The position numbers and the translations under genes are program-made. From Bacteroidota bacterium (GTDB lineage: Bacteria > Bacteroidota > Bacteroidia > Flavobacteriales > Weeksellaceae), in the NCBI GenBank assembly GCA_023420435.1, contig JAEZWE010000153.1, forward strand, positions 1 through 14,438: DNA of 14,438 nucleotides, given 5' to 3'. Of the stretch, positions 1-7,363 are shown piece by piece. A model generated the notes under the pieces. It saw only the letters and a program-made list of their open reading frames with translations. It had not been told where the DNA came from and did not search any database. Position 1 is the first letter of the stretch; each line of letters starts with the position of its first letter.

Positions 1-876
1 ATGTCTGCAAAATGTCCGGTTTTTATTGCTCCAGCAATGGATTTGGATATGTATGCTCATCCTTCCACAAAACAAAATTTGGAAATGGCTGAAGATTTCG
101 GACACCTCATTATTCCTGCAGAAGAAGGCGAATTAGCAAGCGGACTTGTTGGGCAAGGAAGAATGGCTGAACCTGAAACGATTTTGAAAACCCTTGAAGA
201 TTATTTTTCAAAATCAAAATTTTCTAAAAATTTGGCAGGAAAAACCGTTTTAATTACGGCTGGTCCAACCTATGAAGCCATTGATCCTGTACGATTTATA
301 GGAAATCATTCTTCCGGAAAAATGGGATTCTCATTAGCTGAAGAAGCCGCAAAACGTGGAGCAAAGGTTATTTTGATTTCCGGACCAAGTTCACAGAAAG
401 CAGATTTTTCAGGAATTGAAATTCATCGGGTTACTTCTGCCAAAGAGATGTTTGAAACGGTTTTCAAATTTTACGAAAAGGTAGATATTGCCATTGCAAG
501 TGCAGCAGTTGCAGATTATGCGCCCAAAGAAATTGCCAAAGAAAAGATCAAAAAAAATGATGAAAATTTGACCCTTGAATTGGTGAAAAATCCAGATATT
601 CTAAAAACAATGGGAGCGCAAAAAAGAAATCAGTTTTTGGTTGGTTTTGCCTTGGAAACTCAAAATGAAGAAGAAAACGCCAAAGGAAAACTCGAAAAGA
701 AAAATTTGGATATGATCGTTCTAAACTCTCTTCGTGATGAAGGAGCCGGTTTTAAAAACGATACCAACAAAATAAAAATTCTAACTAAAACGGAACAAAA
801 AGAATTTCATTTGAAATCTAAAGACGATGTCGCCAAAGATATTTTGGATTTTGTAGAGGAAAAAATTCTGAAATAA
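1..876 (+). CDS. coaBC: CoaBC, bifunctional phosphopantothenoylcysteine decarboxylase / phosphopantothenate-cysteine ligase, 5'-truncated by window edge
   Basis: CoaBC makes 4'-phosphopantetheine for coenzyme A: CoaB joins cysteine to 4'-phosphopantothenate using CTP, and the flavoprotein CoaC decarboxylates the product. Only about the last 290 of roughly 400 residues are here. The reading frame is open at base 1, so the ATG there is an internal Met and not the start. Residues 10-18 are the CoaC substrate-clamp motif in the form APAMDLDMY, and 43-55 are the flap GELASGLVGQGRM. Relative to the E. coli protein, the motif Asn is Asp (14) and the flap Cys is Ser (47). The CoaB domain begins near 78, with ITAGPT (85-90), DPVR (95-98), SSGKMG (104-109), AAVADY (168-173), KIKK (182-185) and KNPDIL (196-201), all typical of the ligase. 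A secreted DUF4835 gene starts 36 bases downstream without a terminator between, so they are probably co-transcribed. The identification is secure; the meaning of the CoaC substitutions is less so. Confidence 0.95.
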   Translation: MSAKCPVFIAPAMDLDMYAHPSTKQNLEMAEDFGHLIIPAEEGELASGLVGQGRMAEPETILKTLEDYFSKSKFSKNLAGKTVLITAGPTYEAIDPVRFIGNHSSGKMGFSLAEEAAKRGAKVILISGPSSQKADFSGIEIHRVTSAKEMFETVFKFYEKVDIAIASAAVADYAPKEIAKEKIKKNDENLTLELVKNPDILKTMGAQKRNQFLVGFALETQNEEENAKGKLEKKNLDMIVLNSLRDEGAGFKNDTNKIKILTKTEQKEFHLKSKDDVAKDILDFVEEKILK

Positions 877-912
877 TTTTTCTAAATTTCCGTTCTCATA
901 TTTTACGTTTAA

Positions 913-1815
913 ATGAAGAAAATACTTTATACTTTTTTGCTGATTTTATTTGCTCATTTTTCCTTTGCGCAGGAGCTTTTGGCAAATGTTACGGTAAATG
1001 CCCAGCAAATGGCGGGAAGTAACCAGCAAGTTTATAAAACTTTGGAAAAAAATCTTCGCGATTTTATCAATAATACAAGTTGGACCGGAAAAAAACTCCA
1101 AAATTTCGAAAAAGTAAAATCCAATTTTGCTATTATTATCTCCGGTAAAGAAGGAAATAAATACAGCGGAAGTATCGTAGTTCAGGCAGTTCGTCCGGTT
1201 TTTAATTCTACTTACGAATCTCCTTTGGTGAATTTGAACGACACCAAATTTACTTTTGAATATTTAGAAAATGAAAATTTAATTTTCAATGAAAGACAAT
1301 TTTCCGGGAAGAATTTAATTGATGTTATTAGTTTTTATGTGTATCTGGTTTTGGGTTATGATGCAGACAGTTTTCAATCCATGGGAGGACAACAGTGGTT
1401 TTTGAAAGCGCAGCAAATTTCACAAAATTCGATGAACAGAGGTTATGACGGCTGGTCTGTCGTGGAAGGACCAAGAAGCCGAGGTTCGTTAATTGACGGA
1501 ATTATTAATCCTAATCTTACGAAACTTCGTGCGGCATCTTATTCCTATCACAGAGCAGGTTTGGACAATCTTTTCAATCAGGATCAAAACGCACCAAAAA
1601 AAATTATTGCAGATGCTTTAATGAGTTTGAAAACCTATGAAAATACTTTCCAGCAGAACTACGCCATCAATCTTTTTTTAGATTCTAAAGTGCAGGAAAT
1701 TTTTAATATTTTTGATTCCAACAACAACGGATCTGTTAATATGAGCGATCTAAAACAGTTGATGATTTTGCTTTCGCCAAAAAATACAGAAAGTAAATGG
1801 AACAAGTGGAAGTGA
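913..1815 (+). CDS. Secreted DUF4835 family protein (possibly the family called PorD)
   Basis: This is a 300-residue exported protein of unknown biochemical role. I recognise it as DUF4835 from its start after the signal peptide (ELLANVTVNAQQMAGSNQQV), its F-IN-T-W segment and its position between coaBC and recN, which I recall as common in Flavobacteriia. Some recent annotations may call the family PorD, linking it to the type IX secretion system; I cannot verify that from sequence. Residues 1-19 form a signal peptide (two Lys, hydrophobic core, cleavage after FA before Gln20). The remainder is soluble with no further membrane segment, so it is probably periplasmic or outer-membrane associated. 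Residues 268-279 (DSNNNGSVNMSD) look like a calcium-binding EF-hand loop close to the C terminus. The chosen ATG is the only one that gives a complete signal peptide. Confidence 0.85.
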   Translation: MKKILYTFLLILFAHFSFAQELLANVTVNAQQMAGSNQQVYKTLEKNLRDFINNTSWTGKKLQNFEKVKSNFAIIISGKEGNKYSGSIVVQAVRPVFNSTYESPLVNLNDTKFTFEYLENENLIFNERQFSGKNLIDVISFYVYLVLGYDADSFQSMGGQQWFLKAQQISQNSMNRGYDGWSVVEGPRSRGSLIDGIINPNLTKLRAASYSYHRAGLDNLFNQDQNAPKKIIADALMSLKTYENTFQQNYAINLFLDSKVQEIFNIFDSNNNGSVNMSDLKQLMILLSPKNTESKWNKWK

Positions 1816-1818
1816 TAA

Positions 1819-1850
1819 TTTGTACAATAGATTTTTAACCAATATTTTTG
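1819..1850 (+). promoter_or_regulatory. Candidate Bacteroidota housekeeping promoter for recN
   Basis: TTTG at 1819-1822 (-33 element) and TATTTTTG at 1843-1850 (-7 element, exact TANNTTTG) are separated by 20 bases, the expected arrangement for the Bacteroidota primary sigma factor. Transcription would start around 1854-1857, giving recN a leader of about 30 bases. The promoter lies after the DUF4835 stop and just before a hairpin terminator. No transcript data are available; the call rests on motif and spacing. Confidence 0.6.
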
Positions 1851-1851
1851 T

Positions 1852-1882
1852 AAAACTTTAGGCTTTTGCTTAAAGTTTTTTT
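1852..1882 (+). terminator. Intrinsic terminator immediately upstream of recN
   Basis: The arms are 1852-1863 and 1868-1879, a 12-bp stem with one G-U pair and a TTTT loop, and the last arm runs into seven T (1876-1882). This fits rho-independent termination of the coaBC-DUF4835 transcript. It ends only three bases before the recN ATG, so it fills most of the recN leader. Confidence 0.7.
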
Positions 1883-1885
1883 ATT

Positions 1886-3535
1886 ATGCTGAACCGGATT
1901 TTTATACAGAATTTTGCGCTTATTGATTCATTGGAATTGGATCTTCAGGACGGACTTCAAGTCATCACAGGAGAAACAGGTGCCGGAAAATCGATTATTT
2001 TAGGGGCTTTACGATTAATTTTAGGAGAAAGAGCCGACGTAAAATCCATCCAAAATTCTGAGAACAAATCGGTGGTAGAAGCTGAATTTTCTTTGAATGA
2101 AAGTTTTCAAAAATTCTTTGAAGAAAATGATTTAGATTTTGAAAATCAAACCATTATCCGTCGTGAAATTTTAAGCAACGGAAAATCCAGAGCTTTTGTT
2201 AATGATGTTCCGGCAACTTTGGATGTTCTGAAAAATTTGTCCGAGAAACTTATCGATATCCATTCACAATTTGAAACTTCCAATCTTTTCAAGGAAGAAT
2301 ATCAGTTCAAAATTATTGACGGACTCTCTGAAAATAAAAATTTAATTTCAGAATTTCAATCTGAATTTCAGAACTCCCGAAAATTAGAAACAGAAATTCA
2401 ACAGTTAAAAAACCGTTTGTCTGAAGGAAAAAAAGAAACAGATTATAAAAGTTTTCTTTTAGCAGAACTTAATGAAGCTCAATTGGATGATTTAGACCTT
2501 CAGGAATTACAAGATCAGCTTTCCATGCATGAAAATGCAGAAAGCATTTCGGAAAACTTGGGACAAGTTTTAGGAAGATTTGATCAGGATGAGGTTGGTG
2601 TTTTGGACAACTTGGTTGAAATACGTTCAAAATTGGCAAAAACTGCAGAACTTTCCCATCATTTCTCCGCCATTAGTGAAAGGTTTGAAAGTCAGTTTTT
2701 GGAACTGAAAGATTTGGTGTTTGAACTTCAGAATGAAGCCGAAAAAATTGAAATTAATCCCCAAATTTTAGCGAAACTAAACGAGAAAGTAAATAAAATA
2801 AATGCACTTTTTTTAAAGCATCAGGTAAATTCTGTTGCAGAACTTCTCCGCATTAGAAACGAAATTTCGAATGAACAAAACAGCTTTTTAGAAATCGAAA
2901 ATAATATCGCAGAAGCTGAAAAAAAATTAGAAAAATCCACCGATTTATTAATAAGATTTTCAGCAAAACTATCATCAAACCGAAAAAAAAGCATCCCAGT
3001 TTTCACCAAAAACATAGAAAAATTATTGAAACAATTGGGCTTGGAGAAAGCAAAAATTGAAGTTAAGTTAACGGAGAGCAAAGCTTTTACCAATTTCGGG
3101 AAAGAAAATGTTGAAATTTTGTTTCAGGCGAATTCTGGATTTCCTTTAAAGTCAATTCAAACCGCAATTTCTGGTGGAGAAAGAAGTCGCGTCATGTTGG
3201 CTGTAAAGAAAATTATGGCGGAAAATTCCGAACTTCCAACTTTAATTTTGGATGAAATTGATACCGGAGTTTCCGGAAAAGTAGCTGAAGAAATCGGAAA
3301 CGTGATGAGAGAAATGTCGCAAAATATGCAACTAATTGTCATCACGCATTTGGCGCAAGTCGCTGCAAAAGGCGATAATAACTACAAAGTGGTGAAAAAG
3401 GAAATTTCTGGAAAAACACAATCCAATATTATCGCGTTAAATTCAGAGGAAAAACTTCAGGAAATTGCACAATTGCTTTCCGGTTCCAAAATTACAGATG
3501 CTGCATTAAAACAAGCTGAAGAGCTCATGAAGTAA
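1886..3535 (+). CDS. recN: DNA repair protein RecN (SMC-like ATPase)
   Basis: RecN is a cytoplasmic SMC-like ATPase that binds broken DNA ends and assists RecA-dependent double-strand-break repair. At 549 residues it has the normal family length. The N-terminal ATPase half opens with MLNRIFIQNFALID and carries the P-loop GETGAGKS at 29-36. Residues about 150-400 are rich in Glu, Lys, Leu and Gln and form the short antiparallel coiled coil. The C-terminal half carries the ABC signature SGGE (429-432), the Walker B LILDEIDTG (Asp456/Glu457) and the ITHLAQVAA switch region. The start gives the canonical N terminus. A promoter and a hairpin lie directly upstream, suggesting that recN is expressed separately from coaBC-DUF4835. 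No SOS-type operator was recognised. All key ATPase motifs are intact. Confidence 0.97.
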   Translation: MLNRIFIQNFALIDSLELDLQDGLQVITGETGAGKSIILGALRLILGERADVKSIQNSENKSVVEAEFSLNESFQKFFEENDLDFENQTIIRREILSNGKSRAFVNDVPATLDVLKNLSEKLIDIHSQFETSNLFKEEYQFKIIDGLSENKNLISEFQSEFQNSRKLETEIQQLKNRLSEGKKETDYKSFLLAELNEAQLDDLDLQELQDQLSMHENAESISENLGQVLGRFDQDEVGVLDNLVEIRSKLAKTAELSHHFSAISERFESQFLELKDLVFELQNEAEKIEINPQILAKLNEKVNKINALFLKHQVNSVAELLRIRNEISNEQNSFLEIENNIAEAEKKLEKSTDLLIRFSAKLSSNRKKSIPVFTKNIEKLLKQLGLEKAKIEVKLTESKAFTNFGKENVEILFQANSGFPLKSIQTAISGGERSRVMLAVKKIMAENSELPTLILDEIDTGVSGKVAEEIGNVMREMSQNMQLIVITHLAQVAAKGDNNYKVVKKEISGKTQSNIIALNSEEKLQEIAQLLSGSKITDAALKQAEELMK

Positions 3536-3542
3536 AAATTTT

Positions 3543-3570
3543 GTAACATTTCGGAGGCTTTTTATACTAA
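3543..3570 (+). promoter_or_regulatory. Candidate ECF-sigma-type promoter for the ABC exporter
   Basis: Between recN and the DUF5687 gene there is no good TANNTTTG element. Instead GTAAC (3543-3547, inside TTTTGTAACATTT) and TACTAA (3565-3570) lie 17 bases apart. This resembles the AAC-type -35 and the -10 of extracytoplasmic-function sigma promoters. The predicted start near 3577 would leave a leader of about 9 bases, in line with other short leaders in the window. No ECF sigma gene is present here, so the match is suggestive only. Confidence 0.38.
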
Positions 3571-3585
3571 TTTTAAAACTTTCAG

Positions 3586-5049
3586 ATGTTTGCGAAACTT
3601 CTCCGCCTCGAAATCAAAAATTTTTTTAGAAATCCGCAATTCGGAGCCAATTTGGCGATGAAAATCCTCATGTTCTTTGTGATGGCTTATTTTTCTGTCG
3701 CTTTTATTTTTTTGGGATTTGGATTTTATTATCTTGTTAATGAAGAACTTAAGCAAGATTCTATAAAATTTTTCAGCAGATATTTTATTTATTATTGGGC
3801 AGTAGATTTGTTGATTCGGTATTTTTTGCAGCAAATGCCAACACAAAATCTGAAACCTTTATTGGTTCAAAATATTACAAAAAAGAAACTGATTCAGTAT
3901 TCCATCGTAAAAACTTTTACGCATTTTTTTAATTGGGGATACTTGCTGTTTATCGTACCGTTTGCAATAACTTTGATTATAAATGATTATTCAGTTCTTG
4001 GAGTTTTGATGTTTTCAATTGGGATTTTATTTACTTTTTATTTCTCCAATTTTCTAAATATTTTATTGAACGGAAAAACTGCCGTAGTTGTTGCGGTTTG
4101 TTTGGTTTTCGTAGTTCTCGGAGGATTGGAATATTTTAATATCATTAAACTTTCCGAATATTCTGAGAAGCTTTTCTATTCCTTTTATTCCGTTCCGGGA
4201 ATGTTTTTAATTCCGGTAGTTTTAACCTTTGTTCTTACCTATTTCGTCTATAAAACCTTTACCGAAAGATTTTATTTGGACAAAGGATTAGAAACCGAAA
4301 AAGCAGAAGGTAAAACTGAAAATATAGAATTTCTGAACAAATTTGGAGTCACAGGAACTTTCCTCAACAACGATATTCGTTTATTGAAAAGAAGTAAGGC
4401 GGCAAAATCTGCAGCAATAGGTGGAATTTTCTTCCTCTTTTATGGATTACTTTCACAAATGGATGTTTATAGTTCCGATTTCATGCAGTTTTTCACTGGA
4501 ATTTTTGTAACAGGAGGTTTTATGTTTATGTTCGGACAAAGAGTTCCATCTTGGGACAGTTCTTATTATCCACTGATGATGACACAAAATGTTCCCTATA
4601 AACAATATTTAAAAGCAAAATGGACTTTGGTGGTTTTAGCAACAGCAGTTTCTATGGTTTTGGCACTTTTCTATGTATTCATCAGTTGGGAACTATATTT
4701 TGTGATTTTTGCAGGAGGATTGTACAATATCGGCGCAAATGCCTATTTTACCTTATTGGCAGGAGCTTACAATAAACAATCCATTGATTTGAATACCGCA
4801 GCAAAAAGTTTTGGAGGCGGAAAAAATGCTTTTAATTTAAGGACATTTTTAATGATGATTCCTCAAATGCTCGTACCAATGGCGGTTTTTGCAGGCGTAA
4901 AATATTTCTTCGGAATGATTCCCGCAGTTGCTGCAATTGGCGTTTTGGGATTAATTGGTTTCTTACTTCGGGACAAAATTTTCGATATAATTGTGAAAGT
5001 GTACAAATCGGAAAAATATTCAACTTTAAAAGCCTTCAAAGAATCTTAA
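3586..5049 (+). CDS. DUF5687 family ABC-2-like exporter membrane subunit
   Basis: This 487-residue integral membrane protein is almost certainly the permease half of a two-gene ABC exporter. It is rich in Phe, Leu, Ile and Tyr, with about a dozen hydrophobic segments in two clusters (roughly residues 20-220 and 280-480). They are separated by a charged cytoplasmic stretch near 225-275. The short N-terminal segment with LLRLEIKNFFRNPQFG resembles the amphipathic elbow helix of ABC-2 permeases. I recognise the family as DUF5687, which in Flavobacteriia sits next to an ABC ATPase, as here (17 bases to the next start). The substrate is unknown; ABC-2 relatives move lipids, peptides or drugs, and nothing in the sequence chooses among these. 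Expression may be driven by an ECF-type promoter just upstream. Confidence 0.87.
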   Translation: MFAKLLRLEIKNFFRNPQFGANLAMKILMFFVMAYFSVAFIFLGFGFYYLVNEELKQDSIKFFSRYFIYYWAVDLLIRYFLQQMPTQNLKPLLVQNITKKKLIQYSIVKTFTHFFNWGYLLFIVPFAITLIINDYSVLGVLMFSIGILFTFYFSNFLNILLNGKTAVVVAVCLVFVVLGGLEYFNIIKLSEYSEKLFYSFYSVPGMFLIPVVLTFVLTYFVYKTFTERFYLDKGLETEKAEGKTENIEFLNKFGVTGTFLNNDIRLLKRSKAAKSAAIGGIFFLFYGLLSQMDVYSSDFMQFFTGIFVTGGFMFMFGQRVPSWDSSYYPLMMTQNVPYKQYLKAKWTLVVLATAVSMVLALFYVFISWELYFVIFAGGLYNIGANAYFTLLAGAYNKQSIDLNTAAKSFGGGKNAFNLRTFLMMIPQMLVPMAVFAGVKYFFGMIPAVAAIGVLGLIGFLLRDKIFDIIVKVYKSEKYSTLKAFKES

Positions 5050-5066
5050 TTTAAAAAAACAGAAAA

Positions 5067-5783
5067 ATGATTTCAGTACAAAATATTTCAAAAGTTTACG
5101 GACAGAAAAAAGTTCTTAATGTCGATAATCTTGAAGTTCCAAAAGGCGAAACTTTCGGTTTGGTTGGAAATAACGGAGCGGGAAAAACGACACTTTTTAG
5201 TTGTTTGTTGGATTTAATTGAACCAACTTCGGGTTCTATTTCGATTGATAATGTTCAAGTAAACAAATCCGAAGAATGGAAAAACAAAGTTTCTGCTTTC
5301 ATTGACGAATCGTTTTTAATAGGTTATTTAACACCGGAAGAATATTTCTATTTCTTGGGCGAATTGCGTGGACAAAACAAAGCGTCTGTTGATGAATTTC
5401 TAAAACAGTTCAACGATCTTTTCAATGGAGAAATTTTGAATGCGAAAAAATACATCCGGGATTTATCGAAAGGAAACCAGAAAAAAGTAGGAATTGTGGG
5501 TGCGTTAATCGGAAATCCAGAAATCATCGTTTTGGACGAGCCTTTTGCAAATCTCGATCCTTCAACGCAAATTAAATTGAAGAATTTAATTAAAGTTTTA
5601 TCACAAGATTCACAAGTCACGTTTCTCATTTCAAGTCACGACTTATCGCACACCACGGAAGTTTGCAACCGAATTGTTGTTTTAAATAAAGGGGAAGTCA
5701 TCAAAGACATCAAAACCAATCCGGAAACTTTACGAGAATTGGAAAACTTCTTTGCCGAGCAGGTTGCTCCAATTGAAGCATAA
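5067..5783 (+). CDS. ABC transporter ATP-binding protein, partner of the DUF5687 permease
   Basis: This is a 238-residue cytoplasmic ATPase that powers the membrane protein encoded 17 bases upstream. The nucleotide-binding fold is complete: Walker A GNNGAGKT (34-41), a signature motif in the form LSKGN (133-137) instead of LSGGQ, Walker B IIVLDEP (Asp157/Glu158), the D-loop ANLDP and the switch His191 in SSHD. The usual Q-loop Gln is absent; the stretch AFIDESFL (77-84) supplies Asp80/Glu81 there, a variation also seen in other ABC-2 type ATPases. The order ATPase-after-permease and the tight spacing indicate one operon, closed by the palindromic terminator at 5799. Function as an ATPase is certain; the transported substrate is not known. 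Confidence 0.95.
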   Translation: MISVQNISKVYGQKKVLNVDNLEVPKGETFGLVGNNGAGKTTLFSCLLDLIEPTSGSISIDNVQVNKSEEWKNKVSAFIDESFLIGYLTPEEYFYFLGELRGQNKASVDEFLKQFNDLFNGEILNAKKYIRDLSKGNQKKVGIVGALIGNPEIIVLDEPFANLDPSTQIKLKNLIKVLSQDSQVTFLISSHDLSHTTEVCNRIVVLNKGEVIKDIKTNPETLRELENFFAEQVAPIEA

Positions 5784-5798
5784 AATAGTAATACAAAA

Positions 5799-5822
5799 TC
5801 CCGAAAATTTTCGGGACTTTTT
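5799..5822. terminator. Palindromic bidirectional terminator between the ABC operon and fumC
   Basis: TCCCGAAAATTTTCGGGA (5799-5816) is a perfect 18-base palindrome followed by CTTTTT. On the minus strand the hairpin is followed by ATTTTGTATT, a weaker T-rich tail. It lies between two convergent stop codons (5783 and 5859) and probably ends transcripts from both sides, more strongly on the plus strand. Confidence 0.8.
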
Positions 5823-5828
5823 AATTTG

Positions 5829-5860
5829 AATCTCGGCTCTCGATTCTGGAAATCTCGATT
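5829..5860. repeat. Short degenerate direct repeats around the fumC stop
   Basis: TCTCGATT occurs at 5838-5845 and again at 5853-5860, and AATCTCG occurs at 5829-5835 and 5851-5857. The copies lie in the gap between the terminator and the fumC stop codon. They are too short to assign to a known element and may be chance or slippage. Confidence 0.3.
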
Positions 5861-7241
5861 AAACCATATCTTCCGGTTTCACCCATTCATCGAATTGTTC
5901 GGCGGTAACCAAACCAAGATTAATGGCTTCTTCTTTTAACGTGGTGCCGTTTTTATGGGCGGTTTTTGCAATTTTTGCAGCGTTTTCGTATCCAATATGC
6001 GTATTTAAAGCAGTTACGAGCATCAAAGATTTATCGACTAATTCTTTAATTCTCGGTTCGTTGGCTTCAATTCCAACCGCACAATGATTGTTGAATGAAA
6101 TACAAGCGTCCGCAATCAATTGGGCAGATTGCAAAAAATTATACGCCATCACTGGCTTGAAAACATTCAATTCGTAATTTCCTTGCGTTCCCGCAAAAGA
6201 AATCGTGGTGTCATTTCCCAAAACTTGTGCGCAAACCATCGTCAATGCTTCATTTTGTGTAGGATTCACTTTTCCAGGCATGATGGAAGAACCAGGTTCA
6301 TTTTCGGGAATCAGAATTTCCCCAATTCCACTTCTCGGTCCAGAAGCCAACAAACGAATGTCTTGAGCAATTTTATACAACGAAACTGCAATTTGTTTCA
6401 AAGCTCCATGAGATTCCACAATCGCGTCGTGCGCCGCTAAAGCCTCAAATTTATTTTCAGCCGTCACAAAAGGAAGTCCTGTAAAATCTGCAATATATTT
6501 TGCCACTTTTTCGTCATAACCTTTCGGTGCGTTGAGTCCGGTTCCAACCGCAGTTCCGCCCAAAGCCAATTCTGAAAGATGTGGAAGCGTGTTTTTCAAT
6601 GCTTTTAAACCGAAATTCAATTGGGCAACATATCCCGAAAATTCCTGACCTAAAGTCAAAGGCGTTGCATCCATCAAATGCGTTCTTCCAATTTTTACAA
6701 TATTTTTAAATTTTTCCGACTTCTCTTTTAACGTATCTCGCAATTTTTCCACCGCAGGAATAGTCGTTTCCACCACTTTTTTATAAGCCGAAATGTGCAT
6801 CGCTGTTGGAAAAGTATCATTGGAAGATTGAGATTTGTTCACATCATCATTTGGATGAATTTCCGATTTTTCTCCTAATTTTCCACCGGAATTCACATGC
6901 GCTTTATTGGAAATTACTTCATTTACATTCATGTTGGATTGTGTTCCGGAACCGGTTTGCCAAATTACCAACGGAAATTGGTCGTCTAATTTACCTTCAG
7001 AAATCTCGTCGCAAACTTTTGCAATTTGATCTCTTTTTTCTTCAGAAAGTACACCTAACTCACAATTGGTAAAAGCGGCAGCTTTTTTCAGGATGGCAAA
7101 AGCTTCAATAATTTCCTTTGGCATCGAACTTTCCGGACCAATTTTGAAATTATTTCTTGATCTTTCGGTTTGCGCTCCCCAAAATTTATCTGCAGGAACC
7201 TGCACTTCACCCATGGTGTCTTTTTCGATTCTGTAGTTCAT
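5859..7241 (-). CDS. fumC: Class II fumarate hydratase (FumC)
   Basis: This cytoplasmic TCA-cycle enzyme reversibly hydrates fumarate to L-malate and needs no iron-sulfur cluster. With the start at 7241 the protein is 460 residues, close to E. coli FumC, and the catalytic positions even carry the same numbers: GRTHLMDATPLTLGQE contains His188, and the mobile loop signature GSSIMPGKVNP begins at 317 with Ser318. The B-site histidine is His129 (IHPND), and the Ser-Ser-Asn stretch SSND is at 139-142. The frame stays open for 48 further codons upstream, but that extension is not fumarase-like and runs across the divergent promoter region, so MNYRIEKDTMGEV is taken as the start. No convincing TANNTTTG promoter was found for it. 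It converges on the ABC operon and diverges from the small membrane protein gene. Confidence 0.97.
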   Translation of the reverse strand: MNYRIEKDTMGEVQVPADKFWGAQTERSRNNFKIGPESSMPKEIIEAFAILKKAAAFTNCELGVLSEEKRDQIAKVCDEISEGKLDDQFPLVIWQTGSGTQSNMNVNEVISNKAHVNSGGKLGEKSEIHPNDDVNKSQSSNDTFPTAMHISAYKKVVETTIPAVEKLRDTLKEKSEKFKNIVKIGRTHLMDATPLTLGQEFSGYVAQLNFGLKALKNTLPHLSELALGGTAVGTGLNAPKGYDEKVAKYIADFTGLPFVTAENKFEALAAHDAIVESHGALKQIAVSLYKIAQDIRLLASGPRSGIGEILIPENEPGSSIMPGKVNPTQNEALTMVCAQVLGNDTTISFAGTQGNYELNVFKPVMAYNFLQSAQLIADACISFNNHCAVGIEANEPRIKELVDKSLMLVTALNTHIGYENAAKIAKTAHKNGTTLKEEAINLGLVTAEQFDEWVKPEDMV

Positions 7242-7316
7242 TTTTATGAATTTTAATGAGCACGAATTTACTAAATTCCCATTGTCTGAACAAATGATAA
7301 ATTTCAAAGCAAACCA

Positions 7317-7348
7317 TTTGTGAAAATTGAAAAAATAGTTTATTTTTG
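7317..7348 (+). promoter_or_regulatory. Bacteroidota-type promoter for the His-tail membrane protein gene
   Basis: TTTG (7317-7320) and TATTTTTG (7341-7348) are separated by exactly 20 bases, the same sequences and spacing as the candidate recN promoter. The predicted transcription start is near 7352-7355, about ten bases before the ATG at 7364. This supports the small downstream ORF as a real, independently transcribed gene. Confidence 0.6.
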
Positions 7349-7363
7349 CTGAAAATCTGAAAT

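Noticed and set aside
1..3. ATG at the first base as the coaBC start
   Set aside because: The encoded protein begins in the middle of the CoaC domain, just before the PAMD motif; about 110 residues including the flavin-binding part must lie upstream of the window.
3562..3846. 94-codon minus-strand frame overlapping the start of the DUF5687 gene
   Set aside because: Antisense shadow of a gene with a recognisable N terminus and an operon partner; Lys-rich composition without any domain.
7291..7299. Minus-strand -7 element (TATCATTTG) for fumC
   Set aside because: There are three rather than two bases between TA and TTTG and no -33 element 19-21 bases upstream.
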